Numbered from the stretch's first letter, positions 20,483-31,855 are shown. The stretch is 38,870 bases of DNA from Termitomyces sp. T153 (GCA_018296165.2 JACKQL020000227.1:1-38870), one strand, 5' to 3'. Numbers and translations are program-made. Notes: generated by a model not told the origin, from the letters alone.

Positions 20483-23400
20483 GTGGCAAATCCAAGAGAA
20501 ACAACCGCCAAAATGTTTGCTTCAAAACAGAGGCACCCTGTTGCTTTCATCGCCGAAGGCATTGAAGAAGATAGCAACATAGTGATCGTTATCAGCTATG
20601 ACCATTCAACTGGTCTAGCGACTTGTATAGCTTCTTGTGACTTGGAAAACGACATTTTACTTACCAATTCTGACCCACAGACTGATCCTGCGCTAGCATA
20701 CCTTTACACTATGGCTAGCAACATTTCCAATTTGTCCCTTCCACCTCATGCTTATCTTGTTTCTACTGATACCTCTAACCCCTTGTTTCTTGGACAGACT
20801 TTACCACTTGATACATATGTTACAGACACTACTCCCACCTACGTTAACATTCCATTCCCCACTCAATATGTCACTAACACACCCCCTAAGCGAAAAGGAG
20901 ACCAGGTCAAGAAGAAGTACAAGCCCGTCACTATGAAGACTAAACCAGTCACCAGCCACGTTAGCGAGGACTTTCAAATCGAATGCCAGATCATTGGCAA
21001 TCCACTAGTGACACTCCCTCCGCTTAACCCGAATCTGCCACCTTTTGTCCTGACAAAGCAATTCACTAGCGAGCGACGAGTGAAACTGGTTAAGAACCAC
21101 GACACAGGGTTCCTCACTAGCAATGAAATCAATGTATTAGTCGACATGGTCGCCAAACAGGAAAAAGCTTTTGCTTGGGAAGATTCCAAACAGGGAAGCT
21201 TGTGCCCCGACTTCTTCCCGCCCATGCGCATACTGACAATTCCGCACGTACTGTGGGTCCAGCACAATTGCCCCATACCCCCAGGGCTAGAAAAGGAAAT
21301 ATGTGAGATTATTCGTGGCAAAATTAGTGCTGGTGTCCATGAACCTTCAAACTCCGCTTACCGCTTGCGATGGTTTTGCGTTCTCAAGAAAAATGGTAAG
21401 CTCAGGATTGTGCACAGTCTCAAGCCGCTAAACCATGTCACCATCTGCCATTCTGGAGTACCACCTTTTCCAGATCACATTGCAGAATCTTTTGCTGGAC
21501 GCATCTGTGGTGCCACTCTCGACCTCTACATTGGCTACAATGAGCGACTTATCGACCTAGCATCACATGACTTGACAACGTTCCAGACTCTGTTTGGCGC
21601 TCTTCACTTAGTGACCTTGCTGATGGGATGGACCAACTCTGTGCCTATATTTCATGACGACATTACCTTTATTTTGCAGCCAGAGATCCCCCATAACGTG
21701 CTCAGCTTTATTGACGACGTTGGCGCTAAAGGACCCAAGGACTGGAAGATTGTTAATGGTAAACCCGCTAAACATCCCGCTAACTCAAACATTTGCCTAG
21801 CGCTATGGGAGTTCTTTGAACTTCTCAACAGGATTCTCCAGCAAATGAAATACTGCGGTGGAACCTTCTCAGGTCACAAGCTTGTGCTCTGCGCCCCTAC
21901 ATTCAAGATTCTAGGCCACGTCTGCACGCCTAGCAGTTGAATTCCTGACAAAAGTCGCCTAGCGCTAATCGAGCAATGGGGCCCTTGCAAGTCACTATCA
22001 GAAGTTCAGGCCTTCCTAGGTACCGTTGGAGTACTAAGAATGTTCGTCAAGAACTTCGCCCATCGAGCCAACAACCTAACGAAACTTACTCGCGTTGGCG
22101 TCCCTTTTGAGTTTGGCCCCAATCAAATAAATGCTCAACGGGACCTCGTGAAAGCTTTACGAGATGCTAAGCCCCTAGTTCCTATCGATTATGAATTGCC
22201 TGACCCTATTATCTTAGTGGTGGATACGTCATACATAGTGGTTGGATATTACCTCTGTCAATGTACTAGCAATAATCGCAAGGAATACCACTACAATCGC
22301 TTTGGGTCGATCACGCTAAACAACAGAGAAGCCCGATTCAGCCAGCCCAAGTTAGAACTCTATGGTCTTTATTGAGCGCTACAAGCTTTACGGATGTACC
22401 TTATTGGCATCAGGAACCTTATCGTCGAAGTCGATGCTTGCTACATTAAGGGTATGCTTCAGAACCCCGACATCCAGCCTTCTGCTAGCATGAACTGCTG
22501 GATCATGGCGATTTTAATGTTTCACTTTGAGCTGGTTCACGTTAAGGGAACTTTCCATGGTCCTGATGGTCTCTCGCAATGCCCGCCACAGCCTGGCAAC
22601 CCTCCAGTTGACGATAGTGACAACTCTGTCTACAAGGATTGGATTGATCGCTTGCATGGGTTTGTCCATCAAGTCCAGTTACCGCTGCCGCTACTTCACC
22701 AAGTTTCCACGGCTTCTCATCTACCTCCCTTAGTTGAGTACGATTATTTGCATCCTTTAGCAAGTCTCGCCAGCGGCACCAACACTCTCCCCCAAGTAGC
22801 AACCAGCAACGATATACTACCTCTCCAAGATGATGGCACCACTACTTATAGCAATGTACCCCGCGGTGCCAAAGCTATCACCAGTGATGCTCGCATACTT
22901 TTAGTAGAGAAATGGCTTCATGATCTTGTCAGACCCAAAGGGCTTAGCGACAAAGGTTATGCTGCTTTTGTTTGCTACGCCTCAATGTTCTTTGTCATGG
23001 GAGGCAAACTTTGGTGAAGAAAGTGAGATGGCGCTCACAAGCTGTTCATTCCCATCACGAGTTGTTTACGAGTCCTGAGGGCTATGCATGACAACTTGGG
23101 ACATAGAGGTCTTTTTGCTACTCGCTCAGCCCTCCTAGAACGATTTTGGTGGCCTCAAGTTAGCGCTGATATTGTGTGGTACCTTCAGATGTGCCATTCC
23201 TGCCAGATACAGCAGACGACCAAGGTTCTCATTCCGCCAACTGTTGCTACGCCAGCGCCCTTGTTCAGCAAGATATACGTTGACACCATGTTCATGCCAC
23301 CCTCAAATAAGTTCAAATACATCATTCAAGGACGTTGTTCGCTGACTCATTACCCCGAGTTTCGTATGCTTGCCAGAGAGAACACCAAAGCCATCGCTAA

Positions 23401-24274
23401 GTGGCTGTATGAGGATGTCATTTGTCAATGGGGGGCGCTTAGCAAAATAGTTACCGACAATGGACCCCCAATCCTAAAGGCGGTTACCTACTTGGCAAAG
23501 AAGTATAACTTGCACCATATCCGGATCTCTGGTTACAATAAGTGCGCTAATGGAATAGTCGAGCGGCCTCATTTCAATGTTCGCCAAGCCCTCTTCAAAG
23601 CGGTTGATGGTGATCAGTCTAGGTGGAGTACCGCTACTTACTTGGTCTTTTGGTCAGAACGTGTTACAGTGTGCAAGCAAATGGGTTGCTCCCCTTATTT
23701 CGCAACAACCGGTACCCACCCTCTCCTGCCTGCTGACATAGTAGAAGCGACATATTTGCAACCGCCACCAAACTCGCTGTTGTTGACAACTGACCTCATA
23801 GCCCATCGAGCAATTGACCTTCAGCGTCACCAAGAAAATCTAGATTGCCTTCACAGCCAAGTTCTTAGCGCTCATCGCTTAGCAGCCATTTGCTTTGAGA
23901 CAGAACACGCCGCTACGATCCGTGATTACAATTTCAAAACAGGCGACCTCGTACTCATGAGGAATACTAGAATCGAGGTAACGCATAACAAGAAGATGAA
24001 ACCTTGTTACTTAGGCCCACTAGTGGTAATCTCTCGCAACCGTGGAGGCGCTTACATTGTTTGTAAATTAGATGGTTCCGTATTACATTGCCCCATTGCC
24101 GCCTTTTGCCTAGTCCCCTATTTTGCTAGAGAACACATAACAGTGCCTAGCGATGCTTTCGACGTCGACACCTCTCAGCTCAGAGAACTGGAGTGGACTG
24201 AACTCGTCGATGACGACGATACTGGTGACGTCACCAATGAAGAAGAAAACTACCTTTTTTTTGCTAAGCTTTAG
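20483..24274 (+). pseudogene. Element B reverse transcriptase, RNase H and integrase, four TGA stops
   Basis: Pol copies the element RNA and inserts the DNA. This single frame is shifted relative to gag-protease by an indel or frameshift at about 20391-20530. It is interrupted only by TGA at 21938, 22373, 23015 and 23024. RT shows PSNSAYRLRWFCVLKKNG, LRIVHSLKPLNHVTI and the catalytic FIDDV at 21707-21721, with F in place of the usual Y. RNase H follows (LVVDTSYIVVGYYL, FGSITLNNREARFSQPKLEL). Integrase has an HHCC finger (HDNLGHRGLF to CHSCQIQ), the triad D in YVDTMFM, D in IVTDNGPP and E in GIVERPH, and a GPY-like LGPLVVISRNRGGAYIV. There is no chromodomain. CGA-to-TGA changes explain the stops, suggesting recent inactivation by deamination. 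Confidence 0.9.
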
Positions 24275-24652
24275 CAACTTATTTTGACTCTGCTTCATTT
24301 CTTATTGTGCCAAACCCCCTATTATCCAGGAAACTATCACGAATACAACCCATTACTTGACATTCCTTCCTTGTCTCAATGCGGTGCTTGGCCCTTCTGT
24401 CGCTAGCGCTCGGCACATCTCCAGAGGTGCTTCGCCATGATGATTTACTGAGCATTTGCCATCAGACGTCGCTAGCGTTAGGCAACAGTCACTAGTACCC
24501 CCAAGTGATTTCGCTCTTTTTTTCTCTGTTCCATCTGTTTCTGAGTTTCGCTAACAATATACTATACATTTTTTTGGGGCCCCTTAAGGGGGCTAGTCTG
24601 TGTCCATACTATGAGAAACAAAAAGAAAATTATATACAGGAGGCGACTGGCG
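24275..24652. other. Convergent gap between pol and the antisense gene, with a 12-bp palindrome
   Basis: Sense pol and the antisense gene end facing each other here. The gap holds a perfect palindrome, CCCCTTAAGGGG, at 24580-24591, directly after a T run and GGGG. It may aid 3'-end formation, but that is a guess. Three TCGCTA hexamers lie at about 24400, 24469 and 24547. There is no gene. Confidence 0.45.
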
Positions 24653-26662
24653 CTAAGCATCAAGGTCAGCATCATCGTCAGGCACCTCCATCGCCCCTGC
24701 CTCCTCCCAATCTCCCTCTCCGACGTTGTTCTCCTCTTGCCAGGCCAAGAAGGCCTGACAGTCGCGCTGATATCCTGCCAGTGTCGCTAACTTTTGCTTA
24801 GCGACAGTGTAATGGGCCCACACTGCTAACAACTCCTCCCTGGCCGCCTCCAGCTCCCTCTGGAACCACCGTTCCACTCCTGCCACCCTCTCGTCAAAAT
24901 CCACTAGCGACGCCGCTGACGTTAGTGGTGTCAGCCAACCAAGGTCCTCGCCCAGCCATTCCAGCTCGTCGTCGCCAACCTGGTGCAAAGGCATGTCGCT
25001 CCAGGTCCCCTAGCAAAGTGGTTAGCAATCAAGAAACTAGCAAAAGAGAAGGACTTACCCTTCGCCGGACTTTGGCTTCCTCAGCCCTCTCCTCCTCCTT
25101 GTCCTCCTCAGCCGCGGCTGGGACAGCCTTGAGTTCCTCCTCGCCTTTGACCTCCATGTTGCTTGCCTCCCGCTCCGCCTCAGCAACCATCGCTAAGGGA
25201 GTAGTCTCCCTCATCTCCACATCCCCCTCTCCCTCCTTGCTAGAGACCGTTCAAGGCCGCTTAGCGCTAGCAACCGATGCGAAACTTGCTGCTCGTTTCC
25301 GTGCCAAGGGCACGTCGCCATTGCTGTTGTTGTCATCCTCGTCGCTCTCCACCACCTTTCTGCTCTTCACCTTAGCGCCTCCACCACCTCCAACCACAGC
25401 TCCCTCCTGCGATGTCGGTAGGAGCAAGCTCGAATGCTTGACCTCAATGTGCTCCCCTCGCCTTGCCAACTCCCTCTGTCACTCCACAAAAGCCCTCGCA
25501 TTCCTTACCGACACCGCCTTTGTCGCTATCCTCTTAGCAAACTTTCCGCCAGTGCTCCTTGATGACTGTCCGCTGTGCAAGCAGCTTTTCCTCGTACTGT
25601 CACAGCGATAATAGGGCTGGACCCCAGTGGGGTACCAGTAGCCCTCTGGGTCATTATCAGCCCAGCAGTTGTCGCACTAGAGGAATTTGTTAGTGACACA
25701 GAAAGAGACAATCGCTAAGTGCTTACCACTCCTTGCGTGTGCTTATACTCTTGTCGCTTCTCTAGCAACACCGTTACCTTCCCCTTGGCCTTCTCTAGCT
25801 TCACCCCAGCTCCCAGTCCAGTGTCCGCCACCATCGAGGCCTTTTGCCAACGAAGGAGTGTCGCCAAGCGCTTGTTGGTAAACGTTTCTTCAATATGATC
25901 CTGCAAGAAAAAGTTAGCGAGCATTGTCAAGAGTTAGCGAAAAAGAAGAAAAAGGACTCACCTCAATATCCTCGTCCTCTTCTTTCCATGCCTTTCCCTT
26001 CCCCTTCCCTTTGCTCCTTGGAGTTGTCGCCAGTCTTGGCGACGTCGCCAACCCCCTAGCGACGCCGCCAGCCGCAGCCTTGGGAGTCAAGGGGCCCACC
26101 TCTTAAATGTCCCCATGATTCGCCACCTCATTGTCCCCACGATCCTTGCTCCGTCCCTCCCCCCTCACCACTGCTAACGCACCTACTGGGTGCTGGAAGA
26201 AGAACTGGTCATTTGGCGACAATTCTTCAAAAAGCTGACATACCTTAGCAGTGTCACTAGCGCTAGCGACTGCCGGGGCACTTACCGTCATTCCCACAGT
26301 AAGGTCATCCATTAAGAACTCCAAGGAGGGATTGACTGGTGCCTAGCAATTGAGTTAGAAATGTCATTAAGAGAATAAAAGCAAAGACTTACGAAATGAA
26401 CGTCAAATGGGCAAACCCATTCCTCCCCCTTGTACTGCTCATATAATTGGCAACACTCCTTCTCAACAGTTGCCAACTCCGGCCACTCAACTCCACTCCC
26501 CGTGGTCTTGAACCATTGCAGCCACATCTGAAAGATAGCGGTGACCACCAAGCGAGGATCCTTTGCCAGGGAAGCACAAGCCATGGCAAGCAATTGGTTG
26601 ACACGTTCCAGGAAAGCGTGGGCCATCATAGTTTTTTCGAACTGGGAGGCCAGATCAGACAT
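24653..26662 (-). pseudogene. Five-exon antisense gene of element B, cysteine-rich protein, three stops
   Basis: It runs opposite to element transcription. Exons: 26662-26393, 26342-25962, 25900-25727, 25676-25059, 25009-24653. Introns are 50, 61, 50 and 49 bp with GT-AG ends (donors GTAAGT, GTGAGT, GTAAGC, GTAAGT). Every exon length is a multiple of three, giving 599 codons in all, which chance would not produce. The first exon starts MSDLASQFEKTMMAHAFLER. Exon 2 ends in a Lys/Gly-rich patch (SKGKGKGKAWKEEDED). Exon 4 begins with CDNCWADNDPEGYWYP and ends a Cys cluster with YYRCDSTRKSC, resembling a double Cys-x2-Cys motif in which two positions are now Tyr. Exon 5 is helical and acidic. In-frame stops are TAA 26103 and TGA at 25479 and 25251. 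I cannot name the family. A nuclear, DNA-binding role is inference. Confidence 0.8.
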
Positions 26663-26830
26663 AGCGATAAGATCGAGATGGCAGGGGAGAATAGTAGACA
26701 AGAAGGAAGTGGGGATGATGAAATTCAGGCGATACCGCCAGCCAGTTTTTATTCAAATCTCTTTGGCACACAGACCAGGCAATCGAGCACGTGACTTTGA
26801 GGTTGACTGAGAACAGTCAATATTTCAGTA

Positions 26831-26840
26831 TGGGGGAGGA
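26831..26840 (+). other. Polypurine tract of element B
   Basis: TGGGGGAGGA abuts the 3' LTR start TGATGAG and supports plus orientation. The 168 bp between the antisense start (26662) and this tract holds no gene and would contain the antisense promoter, unless that lies in the LTR. Confidence 0.75.
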
Positions 26841-27940
26841 TGATGAGCCCCAGTTATTGCTGAGCACCATTTTCAGCATTCTTGTGGCATTGCAGACTTA
26901 GCGGCAGCTGACTACTTTGTATTTGACACAAGTCACAACACTCAGCACATGGGACCGAGCCCGAGGGTTGGACCAAAGCACAAGACCCTAGCAACCACGA
27001 GACTTATCGAGCACAAGAAATATCATGAGGAGTCTGGAGCTTGGGCCTAGATCATCAAGGCCCAGACCCCCTAGCGACAATTACTAGCGACCCTAGCGAT
27101 CCTGGCGACAAAACAGCGTTCTCCTACCATATAGGGACAAATTATCAGATGCGTACCTTTTTACTATTATTTCGTTTGCTGAGCTTACCAACATACTTGA
27201 ACAGCGTCTACGCTTCAGGTGTTGACATCGGACTCTTTTCTTGTTTTGGTTTTTGTTAGCAATTAAGCGTTGCCAAGACTTTGCCTAGGATTTTTCACTT
27301 AGTTACAGACTGACGCCTTGTATGCACCATAAGCACGGTGACAGACGCCATCGCTAGTAGTACTTATTTGTTTACTTTCACATACTATACTTTGAAACAT
27401 ATAAATACTGACTGTACATAGACACATACATACACATGGAGGAGAGAACAGAGAACCCCCTTCGAAGTCAACTAGCTGCTCTCTCTCTCTCTCTCTCTCT
27501 CTAAGCCTACCAGCTTGATATTACACTTTGCCTTTCTTTCCCTTACCCTGTCTTTGACTCCGGCTTAGCGACGAGCCTCCTCGACTTCAACTTCGACTTA
27601 GTTTGGTACCAACTGCGGGTACCCATTCACATTAATTTGACTTAGCAACTCTAGTGACTTTGGCTAGTAATTAGATCACGTTTGTCCCCTGGTTCCCCTC
27701 CTTCCTTTACCGTCAGCTCTTTCCCTACTCTTCTCACCACCGTTACGATGACCTCTGCTGGCGATAGTGCCTTCTTTCTATTTCACCCCCACATCACAAC
27801 TTTTGCTCTAGTTCTCTGGGACGGTTACTGACTCGCCCTCAACTATTAAATTCCTACTGCCAGCTACCCTATCTAGTGACTAGTGTCAGGTCCTCTCTTT
27901 AGGTTTCCTGCACGGCACTAGGTGGCATAGGAGCACATCA
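26841..27940 (+). repeat. Element B 3' LTR
   Basis: 1100 bp, the partner of 16743-17840. It has (CT)12 where the left copy has (CT)11. All substitutions I counted between the pair are C/T or G/A. Confidence 0.95.
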
Positions 27941-28245
27941 TTGTATGAACTGTCGTTCCTAGGCATGAACTTGGCGACGCACTTCTTCCCTTTCCTCTTG
28001 TAGTTCCTTTGTTGGTGCTTCGTCAATAGCATAACAAGGTCACCCTTCTGATATTCGTCTTCTGGTGCCCTGTGTTCGTTCGCGTGGTATGCCTGTCATA
28101 TCTTTGCTGCGAGTAAGGTGTCCTGCACCTCTTTTACATCCGCCTCCAATTTGGCTATGATCTTGTGTGCCATGATCATTTCCACCGTGGCTCCTTCAGG
28201 CAGTGGTGCTAGTGGGGGAATGACCTGCGGCGACCTCCCTGTCTT
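27941..28245 (-). pseudogene. Element E integrase, middle pol fragment between F and B
   Basis: This short piece of the chromovirus integrase is flanked by two inserted elements. Read downwards it starts GRSPQVIPPLAPLPEGAT, continues with a helical AKLEADVKEVQDTLLAAKI, meets a TGA stop at 28096-28098 and resumes QAYHANEHRAPEDEYQKGDL and KFMPRNDSSY up to the B insertion. The first residues complete the phrase FSPFQLKT from the fragment above 34361 across the GTCTT duplication. The last join EVIAIFPE at 16742 in the chromodomain fragment. Confidence 0.9.
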
Positions 28246-28681
28246 TGTCACGACCCGTTCCCCAAAACCCCGCACATCGTCCATCAAACCCCCGAACCCC
28301 CAAAAGGACCCCCAACGCTCCGCCGAACTTCCGCCCATGCCCACGCCTACCTCGGCTAACTCCGACACCTCCCCGGCTAACTCCGACGGCCCCCTGGCCA
28401 ACTTCGGTGCCTGCCCCGCAGCCACTGACACTTACCCTGGGCTTCCCAAACCCCGAGAACCACCCCCGCTATTCCTGATCTTCGCCCACCCATCATTAAC
28501 TCAACACCCTGCTTCCTCCGACCTATTCCGGAATATCACGACAACCTCGGAACAACCCGCGATCCCATCAACGTATCAGCGCGGCATGATCTTCGATCAC
28601 AACCGACACCCGCCCGCTCCGTCAAGCCCCGCCAAGCCCCGCCGCCACAGCCGACGTACCCCGAAGTCCTCCGGTAGTCAG

Positions 28682-28688
28682 TATATAA
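28682..28688 (+). promoter_or_regulatory. TATA box of the element F 5' LTR (copy at 33632-33638)
   Basis: TATATAA is followed by GTCATCGAGTAGCTCTTCG and is identical in both LTRs. It is the likely sense core promoter, with R and U5 downstream. Confidence 0.65.
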
Positions 28689-28801
28689 GTCATCGAGTAG
28701 CTCTTCGCACCCCGGTCTTGATATTGCTTAACGTTACCTATGGTCTGATTGCTTCCTTTTTGTGTTTCGTGTTCGTTTTCGTGTCTTTTTCTCCTTACTC
28801 T

Positions 28802-28877
28802 CAGTTTCCCGGTCTTATCCCAGTCTCCCGATCTTATCTCAGTCTCCCGGTCTTATCTCAGTCCCCCGGTCTTGTCT
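28802..28877 (+). repeat. Four 19-bp tandem units inside the F LTR (copy at 33752-33827)
   Basis: The unit is of the form CAGTCTCCCGGTCTTATCT, repeated four times with one to four changes per unit. It is present with the same unit count in the right LTR. Confidence 0.85.
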
Positions 28878-29410
28878 CGTCCCCTTTTCGTTATCGTTCT
28901 CGTTATCGTTTCGTACCTCCACTCGAATCTACTCTTGTTCCATAATGTCTCGTCCAACGCCGTCTCGGTGACGTCGTCTGACCCTTGTGCCCAATTCTTC
29001 ATCAACCCTAACGACCTCACGAACTCCGCGATTATAATTACGAACCCCGACACCCCTTACCAGGTCCGAACCTCACTCTTCGCTCGGTCCCGGACTCCAT
29101 CAACTCCAAATGATCTTCCATCAAACCCCGGCTCCGCCCCCATTGATCACACAGCCACCTACTCCCTTGCTTCCGCAAATCTCCCGTACGGCCTTCTGCC
29201 TGAACCCCGCCAAGACCATCTCATTTCCCCACAATCCGACTTCTCCGGACCTTCCCGGATCCGTCTGGATCACATCTCCCCAATTACCCGTGCAAACCAC
29301 CAGGACCCAGATTGTCTTTGAGTGTCCGGTCACCAATGCAGGGGAATCACGCCCGCCTAGTAAGGACTCGCCCAGTGCAGCTGCGCCCCCAAGGTCAGCG
29401 GACCCTGACA

Positions 29411-31855
29411 TAATATCAAGACCCGACCTTACCCCGTCCGTGATGCCCGCATTATCTCCGCACACACAATCAAATAACTCCGATGTCTATGGTCTACCCG
29501 TGCCGGGGAACCCTTATGATTCATACGGCCCTGCCCAATTTGCCGAGGCACATTGAGTCGTGGATCCGACACCAAACGTCCCCTCTGCTCCAGTTACTTT
29601 CATACAACGGCTCCCCCCACGGACACCTTCCCCAGCTCACACCCAACTCCCAACCCCTCACGCAAACCGTCAACTCATCTTCCACCCCACCCCTACACTC
29701 CCCGCCAACTCCGCTCTCTCGCACAAAGTCGACCCCGACATCACCCAAAGAATAACATCCTAAGGCCTGGCGACCATCCGATCGAATGAGTAACAAGGTC
29801 TCCGGCACCGCGCCAGCCCTCCGACCCACAATAATGCCAACCTGCCATGGAACAGTCACCCACAGCGCGAGGATCGCCAGCTACAAAGAAACCACTGAGA
29901 ACGCGCTTCCCCGAAGCCCGCCTGTGGATCCACCGGCCCCCCAGCAACCCCGCAGACCGACGAACGCGACTAATCACCAACAACATCACCAAACCCTATT
30001 ATCGACCCCCTCCAAGGAAATAAACCCTCCGACAACTAACCCCGAAACCATCGAAATCAAGCTCGAATCCACCACAGGACAACAACCTCAGACCTAGGCT
30101 ATGCTCCAACCCCGTGACCTGCTTCCGGACCTCGATCGATCGGCCGTCACCTCCGCCCAACAAATGAAGGGGCCCCGACTTCCCCGACCCGACCCTGACA
30201 ACCCCGGAACAGGACCAAAACATCCCCGAGCTTACACTCCGCCACCAGACTACGCCACCTCCCACGAAGGAATCCCCAGCATAGGGGCCACCCCGAACTA
30301 ACTATAGGGAAAAAGGACCCTATACGAAGTAGTTCCCTAAGTGCTCTAAATTCGCTGACATGTTCATATAAGGGAGGGAGAAGCCCCACCATCATCCAGA
30401 AAACAACGATCGGCCATTTAAGCGACCCGACAACCCCAAGGGCACGCGCTCCCATATCCTCAAAAGACCTCTCCCATCTGGCTCGACGACCCAAAACGAC
30501 CCCGCGCCAGCCCGAAACAGTCCCACCCAGACCCCTCCGAACCCATCAATCCAGCTCCGGACCCTGGCGACACGACTCCAGGGCCTCCGCTCCGACCCCG
30601 ACATCTGACCAAGAGGACTCACAGCGCCGGCTTGACAACGATGCCCTGGTAGCCCCAACTCCGCAACAGAAATCACCACCCACTCCGAACCCCGCCCCTA
30701 CACCGGAATATGTCCGCCCAAACAGGGACCACATCACCGGGGCCTCCAGACAAGCTGGCAGTGCCTCCCCCCACTATCACCCCTGCACTTGCACAATCTC
30801 CGGACCGCTCCGGAACACGAATGAAGAGTAAATCCGACCCTGCCGCATCCCCCGGGGGGCCCCACTCCAGTGCCCTCCCGCGACCGACCTTCCCGCCGCC
30901 CCAACAACCATGAACAACCAACAAACCCCCACCGAGTGACCCTTGAGTCGACTCCGGGACCACCCACTTCTTCCCGATGAAGGGACCACAGACCCCCGAA
31001 CCTCCGAACTCGAGGAAGTATCAGAAATACGTAAGACCCCCTTTGTCCGCCGCGGGCTTACCTTTGGTCAGGAGAGCAATATCACGTAGATGACCCGGAA
31101 CCCCAAATTGGGCCCCGGGCCCGAAGGAACTGGTTGGGACTGATCACCCCGCATCCTACCCCCTCGGTCATCGACACTCCGGAGCACACCAAAGCGCCAC
31201 CTGAAGCAGGCCCGCCCACAGACGCAGCACTCCGGAACACGACCCCGACCCGGACCAACTATACTGCGAAGACGAACCCCGCCTCACCCAACCCCGCCAA
31301 TAAAAAAGGGCCCGCCCGCCTTCACCACCAATACCGACGTAAGGGCTAGACCATGGGAAGACCCCCATTACCCCCCGCCCACCACACCGCCAAGACAACC
31401 AAAGCCCCGAACCCGTTGGGCGCCGTACAAAATTCAAAGGCCACCCTCTACTACCAAAACGACGCACGTCCCCTACACCCCCAGTCGAAAATTTCCAAGA
31501 AACGAACTCAACGACACCGCCCGAAATGCCGGGGACCCCACCGGAGAACTCCCACCAACCCCGACAGACCCCGGGAGCCCTCCTGCGATGCCCCGCCCCG
31601 TCCCGACAAACCCCGGGACTAGCCAGCGCAGACGGCACTAGCGGGCGTAACCCCCGCCTCTGAACTCACTAGGGATTCCACTCCCTCTCACACCCCTGCG
31701 TGTTTCGCTTACTTTACCCTCAGACAAAACTAAAAATCTCACTTCACACGCCCAGGGACCAAGAAGTGACATGTTCGCGTACAAAAAAATCATATATACA
31801 ATAGGCGGGAAGGCAGCAAGTCCAAGAGCGACAAGAAACGAGGCCCACACCCATC
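29411..31855. other. Element F internal non-coding region
   Basis: 2.4 kb of C-rich plus strand, with many short open frames on both strands that arise from the low density of AT-rich stop codons. None shows a capsid, zinc-knuckle, protease or RT motif. It has no recognisable tRNA primer site directly after the LTR (TAATATCAAGACC). A small perfect inverted repeat lies at 30303-30324 (TATAGGG, eight-base loop, CCCTATA). ACCCCG recurs throughout. Confidence 0.6.

Larger units (their letters stand above)
16743..27940 (+). mobile_element. Element B: 11.2-kb Ty3/Gypsy element with an antisense spliced gene
   Basis: A nearly complete element: LTR 16743-17840, primer-binding site, gag-protease, RT-RNase H-integrase, then a 2.4-kb segment with a multi-exon gene on the opposite strand, polypurine tract and LTR 26841-27940. 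The LTRs begin TGATGAG and end ACATCA, differ by about 21 substitutions, all transitions, and by two CT units. It interrupts element E and is flanked by a probable 4-bp duplication. Sense frames carry seven TGA stops, one TAA and one frameshift, so it is not autonomous now. The hexamer TAGCGA/TCGCTA occurs about 40 times across it. Confidence 0.93.
28246..29410 (+). repeat. Element F 5' LTR
   Basis: 1165 bp, nearly identical to 33197-34360. By eye the pair differs by about 13 substitutions, all transitions, and one base indel. Seven ACCCCG hexamers lie on the plus strand. Confidence 0.95.

Noticed and set aside
26103..26324. An extra intron in antisense exon 2 to remove the TAA, using the GTAAGT near 26287
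   Set aside because: That donor lies well upstream of the TAA at 26103-26105, and the nearest AG acceptors give only a 42-nt or shorter intron that does not remove the stop. Simple nonsense mutation is the plainer reading.
28118..29321. Long plus-strand open frames across the F LTRs (about 190-275 codons)
   Set aside because: They are duplicated in both LTRs, are Ser/Pro-rich translations of C-rich repeats, and run across promoter and tandem-repeat sequence. They are LTR DNA, not genes.
29411..29440. A tRNA primer-binding site after the F 5' LTR
   Set aside because: The sequence after the LTR does not begin with TGG and fits no tRNA 3' end that I can recognise.
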